DNA from: Ignelater luminosus
Lineage: Eukaryota; Arthropoda; Insecta; Coleoptera; Elateridae
NCBI GenBank assembly: GCA_011009095.1
Contig: VTPC01000026.1
Location: forward strand, 18,208 to 82,207
Direction: 5' to 3'
Length of the DNA stretch: 64,000 nucleotides
Below are positions 46,286 to 59,100 of this stretch, one piece after another (positions within the stretch are counted from its first letter, which is position 1; each line of letters opens with the position of its first letter). Made by a program: the position numbers and the translations under genes. Below the pieces are notes generated by a model that was not told where the DNA came from, searched no databases, and was given only the letters and a program-made list of their open reading frames with translations.

Positions 46286-47090
46286 AAATCAAAGTTGTAT
46301 GGGTTGATTCTTAGAGTGAACCATCGTACGAGCACTCTTTACAAGAGTGCGATCTTTGTTAGACCATCTCCGTTCTATTCTGGGGAGTAGACTAACATCC
46401 TTGGAATTTAACACTGATCTTACATTTGCATTGTCAAACTTCTTTTCACCATCGTACAATAGTTCATCGACAATATAGTCTACTGTCGAAACTTCGATTA
46501 AGTAGGTTTTCAGACACTCTGCGACTTTTGATTTGAACTTTATGAAGAACATACGTCTGAATTTTGTGTAGACATTTCTTAAATATATAAAGTACCTAGC
46601 ATCATCGAATACTTTTGCATCGGTCCGCACATGCCTACGTGAACAAGTTTTCCGGCTGTAGTTGCTTTGTCTTTGCGCTCCTAAAAACTTGCACGATGTT
46701 GTTTTGTACAATAGCTTTGTTTACTTGGATGTGCCAATTTCTCATCCCATAGCTGCATTGTATTTGTCGTTGTAGCAACAAAACCTTCCTGTGTGACTTT
46801 TGGTTTGCATACTCATATCGTTAGTTAATACAACCCATTCGCAGTTTTCTGGTTGGTCAATCTAGCTCTCATACCCTTCAAAAACGAACAGTTTTTTCCA
46901 TTTGTCCTAAACTCGAATTCTTTGTTGATAGTCTGATCAATCTAGAACAGATTTCTTTCTACATTTGGCACATACCAAACATTTTGCAAATGGTTGTGTT
47001 TCCAAACACTGCTTATTCTCATCTCGAAGTTGACTACACCTAACCCATACGCGTAAATAATTTCTTAATTTCTTACCTGAACTGCGCGGT
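46286..47090 (-). mobile_element. Ty1/copia remnant with integrase core
   Basis: The minus-strand frame 46711-46289 (140 codons) aligns by eye with copia-type integrase cores: DDARYFIYLRNVY (the region of the first catalytic Asp), FKSKVAECLKTYLIEV, a degraded middle where the second Asp would lie, then DRTLVKSARTMVHSKN (matching the RTIVEAARTMLHAK block). Upstream on the same strand (47090-46720) a broken frame includes ENCEWVVLTNDMS, resembling the protease region. Stops and frameshifts elsewhere show it is dead. Terminal repeats are not seen. Confidence 0.75.
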
Positions 47091-47185
47091 GTTGGAAACT
47101 CTTGAAAGTTCAAAAAAATAGTCTTTCCTTCGTGTCATATGCACCGTCACGACGAAATCTGCTAGCCACATCTTGCTTACAAATA

Positions 47186-49223
47186 CCTCACCAGTTGGTT
47201 TTGAACGTTTGCGCTCGAACTTGTGCCTTCGGATGACTTCGTAGTGTTGCTACTGAGCAACAGCAATTAACCAATCACAAAGCTGCACCGTCCCTATCCG
47301 CGACTACAAACTTATAAACGGTCTAGCCAAACTGAAACGACAGCTCTTCAACGTTAACACTCAGTCTGCGTACTTAATCTTCATCCAACTGTCTTATTCT
47401 TATTTTTTATTGATCACCATAGCCAATGTAGAAGGTGACAATTGTCGTCCAACGTAGGGCGAAGAAGGTACACTCGGACGAGATCACGAACCCTCAACTC
47501 ATGTTAATGCTACGTTCCGGAAAATGTACCGCTATGCCCGAACCCAACACTTCCTTCGGCAATGAACAGAATACAACCTTGCTGACCATGATACCAGCCG
47601 TTCATGCTTACCACCATGTCCACCACGTTTCTCTGTCAGATCTATCGCAATTCATCGCCGACGCTGAGGAGCTCCTTATGCCAAATGCAAGTGCTGAACG
47701 AAATCGTCAATAATTGGCTGCACGACGAGGTCGATAATGGGGAAAACATTTCCGCGGGAAGAATTTAGAGATCTCTCCCTGACGCAATTAGATAGCCTCG
47801 TGATGAGGGCTTCTCTGACGAAGAAGTTACATATATTCAGCAGACCAAGGAAAGGAAGCGGCAGACGACTTTATTATGAAACAACATTGGCTGTTCTAGA
47901 AGGTTTAACCTACCGTGGGGAAAAAGACCACGGTCGAGATTCTTATCTCCCAGCTTAAGCCCGAGCCCCGGCCGTTTCTGTCATCCGGCGAGCAACCAAA
48001 CGTCCAGTCGCTGATGGCAAGAGCAAGGGTGATGGATACTTTACGTGGAGCTTCACGAGTGACCACTCGAACGGTCGCCCAGGAAGCAGCAGCAAATCGT
48101 CGCTTCCGAAATGCCGAAGATGTTCTAGCTACCATTGGCACCGGGACTGCCCAGAGCTTCGCGACCGGGGAAATGATAAGCGACCGTGGGAACCTGGACT
48201 CTTGGTCACTCGCATCAATGAATTGGACACATATTTCAGGAATGTCTGACCTGCTATCCTAATTCAACTATATTTACCAAGCAATTCGCGGGTCCGCCTA
48301 GCCTCCAACCAAACGACCATAGACGTGTTAGGAGAAGCTACCCTTACAGGCTGCCTTGATGAGGAGGAATTTTAGGAAACCTTTCTCGTCGCGGTCAACC
48401 TTTCCGAAGTCGTGGTTCTGGGCATCACCTGGTTGACCAATTACTAAGTCATGATTAACTTCTCGCGGGGGTGTCTTGTTGTCAAATGATATCTCCAAGA
48501 TCCAGAACGGTTTTCCAGAGACTCACTAGCCCAACTACAAAAATTGTTGGTGCAGTTTCCGGAGGTTTTCAACGACGGCATGGCACTAGCAACCAATCCG
48601 GTTGACGGTCAATGAACGCGTGCAACAGATGCCGTACCGAAACTCAGATGAGAAGCTTTCAATTATGTACCATTAGCTGGAGAATATGCTAACCAATGGG
48701 ATCATCAAGCCGTTCATATCGCTTTATTCGTCACCAATCGTCATTGTAACCAGGAAAAGTGGGAAACCCAAATTCTGCATAGATTACCGCCGCTTCAACA
48801 GCCTGACACTCGACGAGAGCTATATCCTACCAAACATCGCGGACGCCTTCCGTAACCTGGAGGATGGAAAGGTACTCTCGATATTGAACCTGAAGCGGGA
48901 TACTGTCAAATACCGGCCGAAGCCCTTTTACATTATGTCAGTACATGGCTTTGTTACGCTTGATGCCATTCGTCCTTATGAATGCCTCACCAGTTGATCT
49001 TGAATGTTTCGCGCTTGAACTTGTTGCGCTCTCTGATGACTTCGTGGTGTTGATTAACCAATCACAAAGCGGAATCGTCCCTACTCGCGACTACAAACTT
49101 GTAAACGGTCCAGCCAAACTGAAACGACAGTTTTTCAACGTTAAATCTGCGTACTTACTCTTCATTTAACTATCCTACTCTAGTTTTTGATGCGTCAACA
49201 TGGCCAGCGAAAAAGGTGACAGC
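47186..49223 (+). mobile_element. Deleted Ty3/gypsy retrotransposon between ~240 bp direct repeats
   Basis: Direct repeats at 47186-47438 and 48985-49223 share long phrases (AACCAATCACAAAGC, GCGACTACAAACTT, CCAGCCAAACTGAAACGACAG type, TCTGCGTACTTA, AAGGTGAC) and look like LTRs or parts of them. Between them: a gag-like region in broken frames (47435-48260) with a zinc knuckle CRRCSSYHWHRDCP at about 48085-48126, a degraded protease/linker, and the first part of a reverse transcriptase (48686-48997: NGIIKPFISLYSSPIVIVTR, KFCIDYRRFNSLT, ESYILPNIADAFRNL) with MPFVLMNASPV in another frame next to the right repeat. The rest of pol is missing. Confidence 0.78.
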
Positions 49224-49229
49224 AGGACA

Positions 49230-50225
49230 ATGCTTTGAAAATTGACAAAACAAAAAAATTGAATGAGTCGAAATTAAAAAGAATCAAACCTTTGTACTTT
49301 ATTTTTGAAGTTTAAATTTGCATAAAGGTTTTTAGGTAATCAGAAACCATTATTTTTCTTGTCGGCTTTATAAAGCACTGATGGACTTACTTGCCTCAAG
49401 GTACTTTCCTGAACTTCTAGACGCATTGACAGAATAGAAGTATTGCTGGCTTGAGCAGTTTAATTTCCTTGGAAGCTGCAAAGTAACAGTAGCACTACAG
49501 TTTATGTTTTTAATCTCGTAAGGCTTTCTTTCCAGTCAAGCCAGTCTACCGATGCTTGGGAAAAAGATTGTGGTGATACGTTTTTGCACCAATTCTGGAT
49601 TGGCTTAGTAGACTAACTTGGACCGACCTTAGACATGTAACAAAAAAACGAGGTTCTTCTTGAACGAAGAGTATAAAACAGTACACTTTCTATTCTCTTA
49701 GAGTTGCCTAATTGAAGTTTATAGTTTCTTTTCTCTTTTCGTATTGTCTTTTTGGAATAATCTATCTGGTAGGCGTCTACATGGTAGAGATTGAAAATCT
49801 CTTTTTTGAATTATGCATAACTACCGAAAGATTCCAGTCTTAGTCCAATTCTATCGTTAATCAGTAAACACAAAATTATAAATTGTTGGAAGGAAGAGAT
49901 TTAATGTGCCTCGCTGAATACACGATACAACTTTGCCACTGCACTAAATGCTCAGCTAACAGTAGGTCTGGTCAGTCTAACTGTAAATGTGAATAGAAAC
50001 AATTGAATTTATATTTTCAAATAAAGGTTTAAAGCGCATGTTCGACAATTCAAAATGAATTATGTGGTCACTGTCGACCGAACAACAAGGATTCAATTTC
50101 GTCCCGGAGTCTACATTAAATTTATGCCTTTGAAGGCAGTAGCAAGTCATCGAGGTGTACCTTGCCCAAAAAACTCAAAACTGTAGAATATACTAGTAAT
50201 AGTAGTACTAGTCATAAGCAGATCT
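49230..50225. other. Intergenic stretch, nothing recognised
   Basis: About 1 kb with no supported gene or repeat. Confidence 0.35.
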
Positions 50226-52400
50226 GGCCGTTTTTTACTAATCTTCCATAATTACCTTAATCGCTCTTCTGAACTCAGGATGTCGGCTCAAGCGAGAATG
50301 ATAGAGTCTAGAAGGTCTAAAATCTCAGTTTTCCATATCCCCATCCATCCTCTTCCAGGAAGTAGGAGGACTTTCCTTTGATCCCTACTACACTTGGGGC
50401 ATGTGAAATCCTCCGCACCTGTAAGCAACAGGTGTTTTCTCAGAGTGCAGTGACCAGCCCGAGTTCATATTAGAACGTCTAGGGTTCTCCGGTTTTTTCT
50501 CATTAGCAGTTGTATGATTCTTACTTTGGTGACAGCCATTATTACTTATCTAGTTCATCTCTTGCGTCTTGTAAGTACATACATTTAGAGCGGACGTGAT
50601 TTGCTTCCTCGACAAGAGTTGCGACCCTAAGCAGGCATCTTTGGATTCTTTTCAGGAACCCCGATGAGAGTTATTGTGATCAGCCCGTCCAAAACACCTC
50701 TAAGCAAAAACAGTTTTTGTGTTGTCTGAACATACATACATAGAACCTTTTGAGCGAATATAGGGTTTTTGCTTCGTTCTTCTTTTGCCTCATCTGTATC
50801 TGCCATTAATATAACATAGCATATACTTCTACTTGGAAAACAGTGGTGTGTTTACTCAAGGCAAAACCCTTGCACGCATTGGTCTTACAAGTAAATGCTT
50901 GCTCCAGACGACTCCCTATCTTAGATGTCCAGTGTTTATCTCTTTATTCAATCGCGCACCTACATTCTTCATTCCGAAGTATGCCACCATAGCCTTTTAC
51001 TTTATCGGAGTAATAACAGCAGCCAGTTCCGGTTATAGTACCTGGACAGTCCAATCTTGGTTAAGTCTTTAGGAAATGGTGATGCGTTTTACATTGAATC
51101 ACCAGGCCACTGAACCGTACTGTAAGCTTGATCTAATAAAAATTATTCAGAGCACGTAGGTTAGTTAATTTCCTAGATCTTATCTATCACAATTGACAAG
51201 AAATCCATCGTACAGTAAGGATTCTCTTGAGCTCCCTATCTTCTTTCTCTTGGTAAAAAGAATAACATCAATCTTAGAAGCATTGACCGAGAAATCATTC
51301 TCCTCACACAAGACCGTAGCTAGGATTGAATTTCGGGGGGGGGGATTCCACCTCTTGGGCTCAATAAAAAAAACAATTTGTAATGAATAATACAGTTATT
51401 AAAACAACAATTAGTTAAAATTTCGGGGAGAGGGGGTTGAACCCCCAAAACTAGCTAGCTACGGCCTTGTCCTCACACCATACTTTGTTGATCCTGTAGG
51501 CTACAACTGCAAATAAAGTTCAGAAAGCGTTCGGTGACTTGCATCAATTTATTATCGTCTGCGTATGCTTTACAAGCCATCAACCTTTAAACATAAAAAC
51601 ATTAGACATCATAAGTGGGTCAATATGCAGATACCTGGTAGTCTCCTAGAGCAACCTTAACTCTTGTTTCTTCTAATGCCGATTTTACTCTGCTGACCAA
51701 TGTAAGAATCATTTTATTTTGATCTGCAGAACTTGATAACTCGTAGCTGTTCTGGCCTTATCAGATGCCTTTTCTATATCAAGAAACCACTACAAGGTCC
51801 CCTTGTGCCATTTCTGTAGATCTGCTCATCCCGTAAGCTTGTTGATTTTTATGGAAGAAATTTGTTCTGTCCCAACGATTTAAAAGCGCTTGAAAGATTT
51901 TACAACTGTGCAGTTTCTCTTCACGTTAGGGATAAAGACTATGTCAACCGCGCTTCAGACTTTTGAAACATACCTCGCTGTCTTAACCAAGGGAAAACGA
52001 TATCAAGGATCTTCTAAAGCAAGCATAGAGAAATGTGCCATATGACTTTGCGACTACTCATAAGACATTGCCGTTCATACCACGTTTTTGGCGAACCTGA
52101 AGGGGTGAACAGCCAGGTAGAAACAGTGAAGCAGTGTTTAAATCGTTACAATATTCTGCCAGTTTGGCTCTTTAGATCCTTTTAAAGTTCCCGCTTGCAA
52201 CTCGATAATCTTCTTTTGAAGCCTGACTACCATCCTTTGGGTCTTGTCTAGATTCCCTACATAGATCGGCCAATAAACAGTTCTACTATGGCACCTGTGC
52301 CGTCTGTCGTCTTAAGTGGGCAAGTATTTCACGCAAGGAAATAATAATTTGAGCTGTTAATCTATTTACTGTCTCATCTAGATCCTAGATTCAGCATGGA
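50226..52400 (-). mobile_element. LINE remnant (ORF2 reverse transcriptase to C-terminus)
   Basis: On the minus strand, from about 51830 to 51700, WFLDIEKASDKA resembles the reverse transcriptase motif with the first catalytic Asp. Near 50470-50390 the C-terminal part reads GHCTLRKHLLLTGAEDFTCPKC-like across frames. Frames are broken throughout. The stretch 50390-50690 is the same family as the fragment at 55690-55985 (shared CCGGAGNNCCCTAGA, GTCACTGCACTCTGAGAA and TTTTGGACGGGCTGA phrases). The element is interrupted by a MITE at 51309-51469. Confidence 0.6.
51309..51469. mobile_element. hAT-like MITE with perfect 8-bp target duplication
   Basis: Starts CAAGACCGTAGCTAG and ends CTAGCTACGGCCTTG, a 15 bp inverted repeat with one mismatch. 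TCCTCACA occurs immediately before (51301-51308) and after (51470-51477). Interior: poly-G, an AT-rich centre and a G-rich/C-rich pair near the right end. It is 161 bp with no coding capacity, and the exact duplication suggests a fairly recent insertion. Confidence 0.88.
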
Positions 52401-53138
52401 GACCAAGAAAACTCAATTTCCTGATAACTATACTATTTTATTTATACTTCATATACATTTTTACATATATTATACTATACAACAGCACAGTGATAAAACC
52501 AAAACTAATGATTGGAGAATCTTTCCAAAACAATGATATGTATTTGCAAAGGCAAATGGTAACAAGTGCAAGCAAAACGATGTTTTAGGCTTAAGGATTG
52601 TTACCACTGTTCATGATCCACACATTTTTCACAAAATTTGTGCCCCATTTCTTATTTTATCAACATTTAAAACAGTGATGCTTATACCATCAATTGCATT
52701 TCATGAAAGGATCTTAAAACATAATGCTGTTAAAATGGTTAAGAACCACCGATTCAAATAAATCATAATATAGTTAAATACTTTTTACATTTAAATTTTT
52801 ATACTTTAAGTACCCTTATGCAATAGTTTGAATAATTCTTTTTTTTACGTGGAGTATTTAATCGTAACTGAAACAATAGAGTTACTACATATACTGATAT
52901 AAAAATAAGTAACCTTTGTTATTGAGGTATCTAATACTAATGAATTAAACATAAATGGTTATGATGAAGGATGAAACAAATACTTATTATGTTATTGCCT
53001 AATTTCCTAGTTTCTCTTTTTATTTTCTTCATCTGGATAGCACACATTATTATCATCCAACTATCAACTAAACAAAACAAAACAATAATAAATATACATG
53101 AAACAACAACAATGCTACAACAGCGGTAAACACAGAAT

Positions 53139-56100
53139 TTAAGCGTTAGCAGGCCTGGTTGCAAACAATTGCTCGACAACCGTACTATCTGCTAAAGTAC
53201 TAACATCTCCAACATTTCTATCATTAACTGCAATCTTTCTCAATATTCTTCTCATGATTTTACCAGACCTTGTTTTTGGAAGGGCAGGGGCATTTTGAAT
53301 TACATCTGGTTGTGCAAAAGGACCGATTCTTTCACGTACTAATTTTTTTAATTCAGTTAAGAGTTTCTCATCAAAGACTGCATGATCTATGGTTGTAACA
53401 AAACAGTAAAGACATTCCCCTTTAACAGGATGTGGTTTTGCAACCACAGCAGCTTCCGCAATCGCGTTATGTTCTGTTAAAACTGATTCAACTTCAGCTG
53501 TTGACATAAGATGACCAGAAACATTCAACATGTCATCAACTCTTCCAGTTACCCACAAGTAACCATCCCCATCTCGTCTAGCTCCTATTAAAAAATTCAG
53601 AATTAATTTTGTTGTCATTCTTTTTAATTGAAACGTACCATCGCCTGTGCAATAATAACCAGGAAACTTAGAAAAGTAGGTTGTTTCATAACGATCGTGG
53701 TTGTTGAACAAGGTTCTCATTATGCCTGGCCATGGTCGTTTGAATACCAAATAACCTTCACCTTCACCTTCGATTTCTCTGCCGGATTCATCTAAGAGAA
53801 CTGGTTGAACTCCAAAGAATGGGAATGCCTAAAATGGAAGTGTTTGGTTGTAGAGAAGTTTTTTTAGCTTTGATTATAAATTTTATATTTACCGCAGATC
53901 CAGGTTTCATGGGTGTTGCTCCAGGTAATGGTGTAAGAACATGTCCTCCAGTTTCTGTTTGCCAGAACGTATCGACAATAGAACATCTTTCTTTTCCAAC
54001 GAGCTTGTAATACCATAGCCAGGCTTCAGGATTGATTGGTTCTCCTACAGATCCGAGGACTCTCAAGCTTGACAGATTATGTCTGAAAAGAAATCTTTGT
54101 TGCATTTGTTGTTTTATTTTGAATTTATTATCTAATAATTTGCTTGACGTCAAAAGTTTTCTAATAAGCTCTTTATTAATATTATTATGAGAAGTCAGTG
54201 AGCAATAGGAAAAAGCCCGTAAATGCTGTTTTGCAAACTTTCAGAATGTACATAAATGCAAAGTACTTGCTGTGAAAAGGTAATTGTGGAAGCTAAGAAG
54301 ATGACAGTAACAGTAAAAATAAATTCCAAGATATAAATCAACGATTTGGGCGTACGTAATTTGGAATCTGTCAGTATTTGGCAATTTCATCCAGAAATCG
54401 GTAACCGCATCGGTAACGCACATTTTACTATAAGAAGGCTTATGAGAAAGTTTTAGACAATGAAGAATTTTCTAAGACTCCAAGAATTCATGACCTGAGC
54501 AGGCTAAATTCAATCATTGTCAAAACAGAAAACGTGGTAGGGATATCTCGAGTTTCATAGGAAAATTATCGAGCTGCGAGAAGGAACTTAAAAAAGGAAC
54601 TAAGCCGCAGCATAAGAGCCAGTTGACAGAAGTACTGCAATGATCTAAATACCGTTTTAGAGTTAGTCAAGCTGATGAAAGTCTTAAATTGCAATAGTCG
54701 ACAGGCTATTAGGAATGTTATGTAGGCCTAATGGGTTCTGGATAGTAAACAGTTAAATCGTTAAACCATCTCCTGACAGTTTCAAGTTCGAGAGCCACGA
54801 TAGGTGGGCTCTTATGAGGTTTCCGTCGTGGCAAATCGGTACTTCGTCAAGTAACTGAATGAGTTCAATCTTTGCAAGTCATCGGGGTCAAATGGTATAT
54901 TTCCAGGCTTGCTTCAGAAGGGTCTTCACATTCCCTTTTCTAGTTAAAATGGTCTTGACCTCCAAAACGGAAACAAGTAGATATCGGCCTTTTGGAGCAT
55001 CTAAAAGCCGACGGTTTCTATACACAATAGATTGGCACCTACTAGCTACTGGCCGTTTCTTAAATGTCGTTTGCGATCGTATGCATATATAGCTTGCAGT
55101 TACTCTATGACTAATGTTATTCTTTTAACCAAACCAAAGAAAATAAAGAGCTTTAAAAACCCATAGATAAAAAGAGAAAATCCGCATGTTGACAAGCTTG
55201 CATCCAGACGGCAACGTTTTCACGGCGGTAAGTAGGCAGAAACTGAAGAATTAATCCTCAGGTAACTTACTGTTTCTGTTTATCAGATCGAGAATACAAC
55301 ATGACTCAGTGGTCTAGTAGACTAGTATAGAACACACCGCCCTTACCCAAAGTCTAGCCAAGATTCAACACTTGACCGGTCTAGTTATAACCGGAGTTCA
55401 TTATAGCACACTAGAGGTTCTCTTGCGACTGCCTTATGCTGCTACTTAGATAAAGAAAGAAGTTATGCTGACATAGCTCAGAATTAGATATGCATGTTTG
55501 TAGTTTAATAAGTGAATAAGCACTGAACACACCAAGATAGCTCGTATGGAAGATAACCAGTTCTTTGGAGCAGGCATTTACTTCGAAAACCAAGACGTGC
55601 AAGAAAAGTTTTGTTTTGGGTAAGCACACCACAGTTTTCCAGGAAGAGGTCTGTGCTATGTTAGAAGTGATTTGTTCAGCTTAAACAAAGAATGGTCCTT
55701 TTTAAAGGTATACACTTTGGACGGGCTGACCATAACAGAAAGAACACAATCTTTCCTGGATTCCTGACAAAAAGCCAAGGACGCCTGCTTAAGGTCGGAA
55801 CGCCCTAACCCTTAATACAATCGAGTTCAACTTATATAATGAGGTAAAACCGGAGGGCCCTAGATCTTCTAATATGTATTCTGACAGGTCACTGCACTCT
55901 GAGAAGACACCTGTAACTCACTGTTGCAGCTGGAAACTCGACACGCTCTAAATGTAGTAAAGGCCAAAGATAAGTCCTTGTAATTCCTGGATAAATGTAA
56001 GGGATATGGATGTTATGGTTATACAGGGTGTTTCATTAATAATTGGAAATATTTTAACTGTAGAATCCTAAGCTCAAAATATTAAGATTTAACCCAAATC

Positions 56101-59100
56101 ACTTAGATAAAATGTGTCTCCTTACTGAGTTTTTAAATAAAACACCCTGTAACTCAGTAAGGAGCCATATTTTATCTAAGTGATTTGGGTTAAATCTTAA
56201 TATTTTGAGCTCAGGATTCTACAGTTAAAATATTTCCAATTATTAATGAAACACCCTGTATACCTCTCAGGTCGTTGTCATATCACTCTCGCTTGGGTCG
56301 GCATTCTTAATTTTAAAAGAGGATTATGCCTATTTGCTAGGCCTTCCTATGACTTCTACTTCCTTGAACCGATGGTTTGCTACACCCCAAAGTTTATATG
56401 TTTTTATTCTTTTTTATTGGAAAGATTTAGGCTTTGATCTTTTTGTCATTAAATGTAAAATTTTTGTCTTCTAGATTTTATATAAATCGAGTTGTTTGTT
56501 GGTTATCTTACATATCCTAATTACCACCGTACATAAGAATCATTGAGAAAAACCATAGTATCTCATTGAAGACAATATAAAGATCGTTAGCACAGGATTA
56601 GAATTATCAAAGGAAATTATTTTTCCATTTTCATAAATTGATCTAAATAAGCGTATTCATGGTGTTTTGCAAATATCCAACATCACTATTATAAAAATGA
56701 ATCAAAAGCTTATGAGCTTGATTATGTCAATGCAGATCTCTCACGTCCTATCAAAATTGTATATCTACTGAAATTTATAATGAAGTTGAGCAGAAAAGAG
56801 CCAAGGACATACAAACATTTGACCAGAAGTAAGATTTTATAAAGCAAGACAAAAATGAAGAACCGCCAGATCTTCCAATCTTGAAAGATCATCAAAAAAC
56901 ATGAGGCTTCGTTTATATCCTACAGTACACATTCTAACAATCGAGAATGTTGGAATTTTCAATCCATTTCGAAATACCCTAGGTCAAACGGTCTTGCTCA
57001 GCGGGCAGTTGGCATTTGTAAGGACATATTAAAGAAGTGTCAAGAATCTGGAAATGACATTTATTTGGCATTACTCGAATATAGAACCTCGCCATTAACT
57101 GGCGTAAATGTTTCTCTTTCAGAATTAGTTAGTGAACTAATAGTAATGCCTGTATGCAATAAAATTCTTAAGGAGGAAACTGAAGTCAAAGAGAAAGAAT
57201 AAAATTATCTTATGACAGACAAACCATAGAACGTGACTGATCTCAAGACTGAAGACGAAGTGTTTTGCTAAAAAAAGCCATTGGGTTTCTGGTAAAGTTG
57301 TTAGCAAACATGATAACTTTAGGTAGTCGTGGTAGAATCAGTAGAAGGAATTCAACCTTTGTAAAAGGTTTTCCTAATCCATTTGTTCAGTCTTCACCGG
57401 TACTAGATGACGATGGTGGTGATTTGAGAATAACATCAAGTAAGAAATAAAATTGACAACAATAATTAAAGTCATACGTCACCCAATAAAGTTAATGTAA
57501 GTAATAGTGATTGATAAGACTAGTAAACAAAATAATAATAAAGAAAGTTTCTCACAAGATACCCTGTATAATAAACAAATTGCACAAAAACATTAACATT
57601 TATGCAGCAGCTCGCTTTCAAATAATAATCAAAGGTCATCTTCAATCAACTTCTTTAAGAAAACTGAAAATTTCTATCTGTATGATCTCGATTGCTTGAT
57701 CAGAAGAACTGTGAAAGGTATCCCGGTGGTTGCTCAAGCTCTATGATACGTGCTTCAAGAAAACACAGAGGGTTTGGAATGGTCAACATGCAACAGGCTT
57801 ACGTTCTAAGAAACTACACAAGATAACCTATTACATGCTTTTTAGAGATTTTGCCAGTAAAATGTGAATGTGCAAAAAAGATTACAAGTAGAAAGTTCTA
57901 GTGGACAAATATTTCGAAATCAATTACATGAAAGAAGTCTTAAAGATTGGCGCTCAAAGACTGTAAATAGTTACATACCTTAAGACAAAATCATCCTGAA
58001 ACTTCATCAAAGCTCTTATTGCTGTTGGAGCGGTATAGAACTGAGTAACTTTGTATTTTTGTACTACCGACCAAAATCTATCGTTGTCTGGATAAAATGG
58101 TATTCCTTCAAACTGCAAACAGAAAAAAATGTAGACTTTAGTCTCCGATTTATTATTTTTTTTTTGTTTAAATTAATGAGATAATATCTCTTGCATTCAT
58201 ACAGATAATAACTTGATAACCGTCGCGTTCTCAGTATTAACAACTAAGTAGTACCTACTTCATTATTAAAATGCTAATCCCACTGTGACATACTTTTATT
58301 TGTTTGTTTTGTTGTTATTGCGTTATCTGAGCAAATTTAACATGTAAAAAAAATGTATAATCCTTTGTTATTCTGTTTGTTTTATGAATCATAATCCTAC
58401 TAAATCTGATAAGGTACTTAAAAATGAAACTGACGCTTAACTTTTTCTTAAAAGTTACAGTTAAACTGGCGCGTTGCATTTAAGGAATACAGAGTTCGAA
58501 CCACGCCGGCTCCTGTATTTCTTTCCTACTTCAATGTAACATTCTGTACAAAATTCTTACTACATAGATAACCTTGCTGTTTTAATTTTCCACAGTTAAA
58601 GAAAGTGGCACAGGGATCGGAACCTCCAGGATATCGATGAATTTTTAAAATCTGGCTAAGCTAAAATTTTGCATTTAATTTTGAGATCAATGGCTTCGAT
58701 TATGGAGCGAACATTATGTTAGATTTGTTTTCTTTATTTCAATTTAGAAATTACAATAGAATATTTACCAAAACTGATGTAGCAGCATTGGCTAAAGGTC
58801 CATACACTATGTAAGTATGTCCAGTAATCCAACCAATATCAGCAGTACACCAATATACATCCGATGGCTTATAATCAAAGACATATTTGAATGTAGTTGC
58901 AGCATATATCATGTAACCTCCAGTAGTATGCAAAACACCTTTTGGTTTCCCTGTTGATCCACTAGTATACAACATGAATAAAGGATCTTCAGCTTGCATC
59001 CATTCTGGGTAACAACTACTAGATGCTTCCGCTATTAAATCTTGCCACCAACAATCACGGCCTTCTCTCATGGGTATCTAGAAAATATTTTACAAATTAA

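Noticed and set aside
53585-53638. Continuous 203-codon frame through the acetyl-CoA synthetase end
   Set aside because: The 54 bases between CTGDG and ARRDGDG are an in-frame intron with GT-AG borders; the family protein has no insert there.
58465-58525. Possible tRNA or tRNA-derived SINE (GAGTTCGAACC)
   Set aside because: Only a B-box-like word is present; no A box, anticodon stem or acceptor pairing could be built on either strand.
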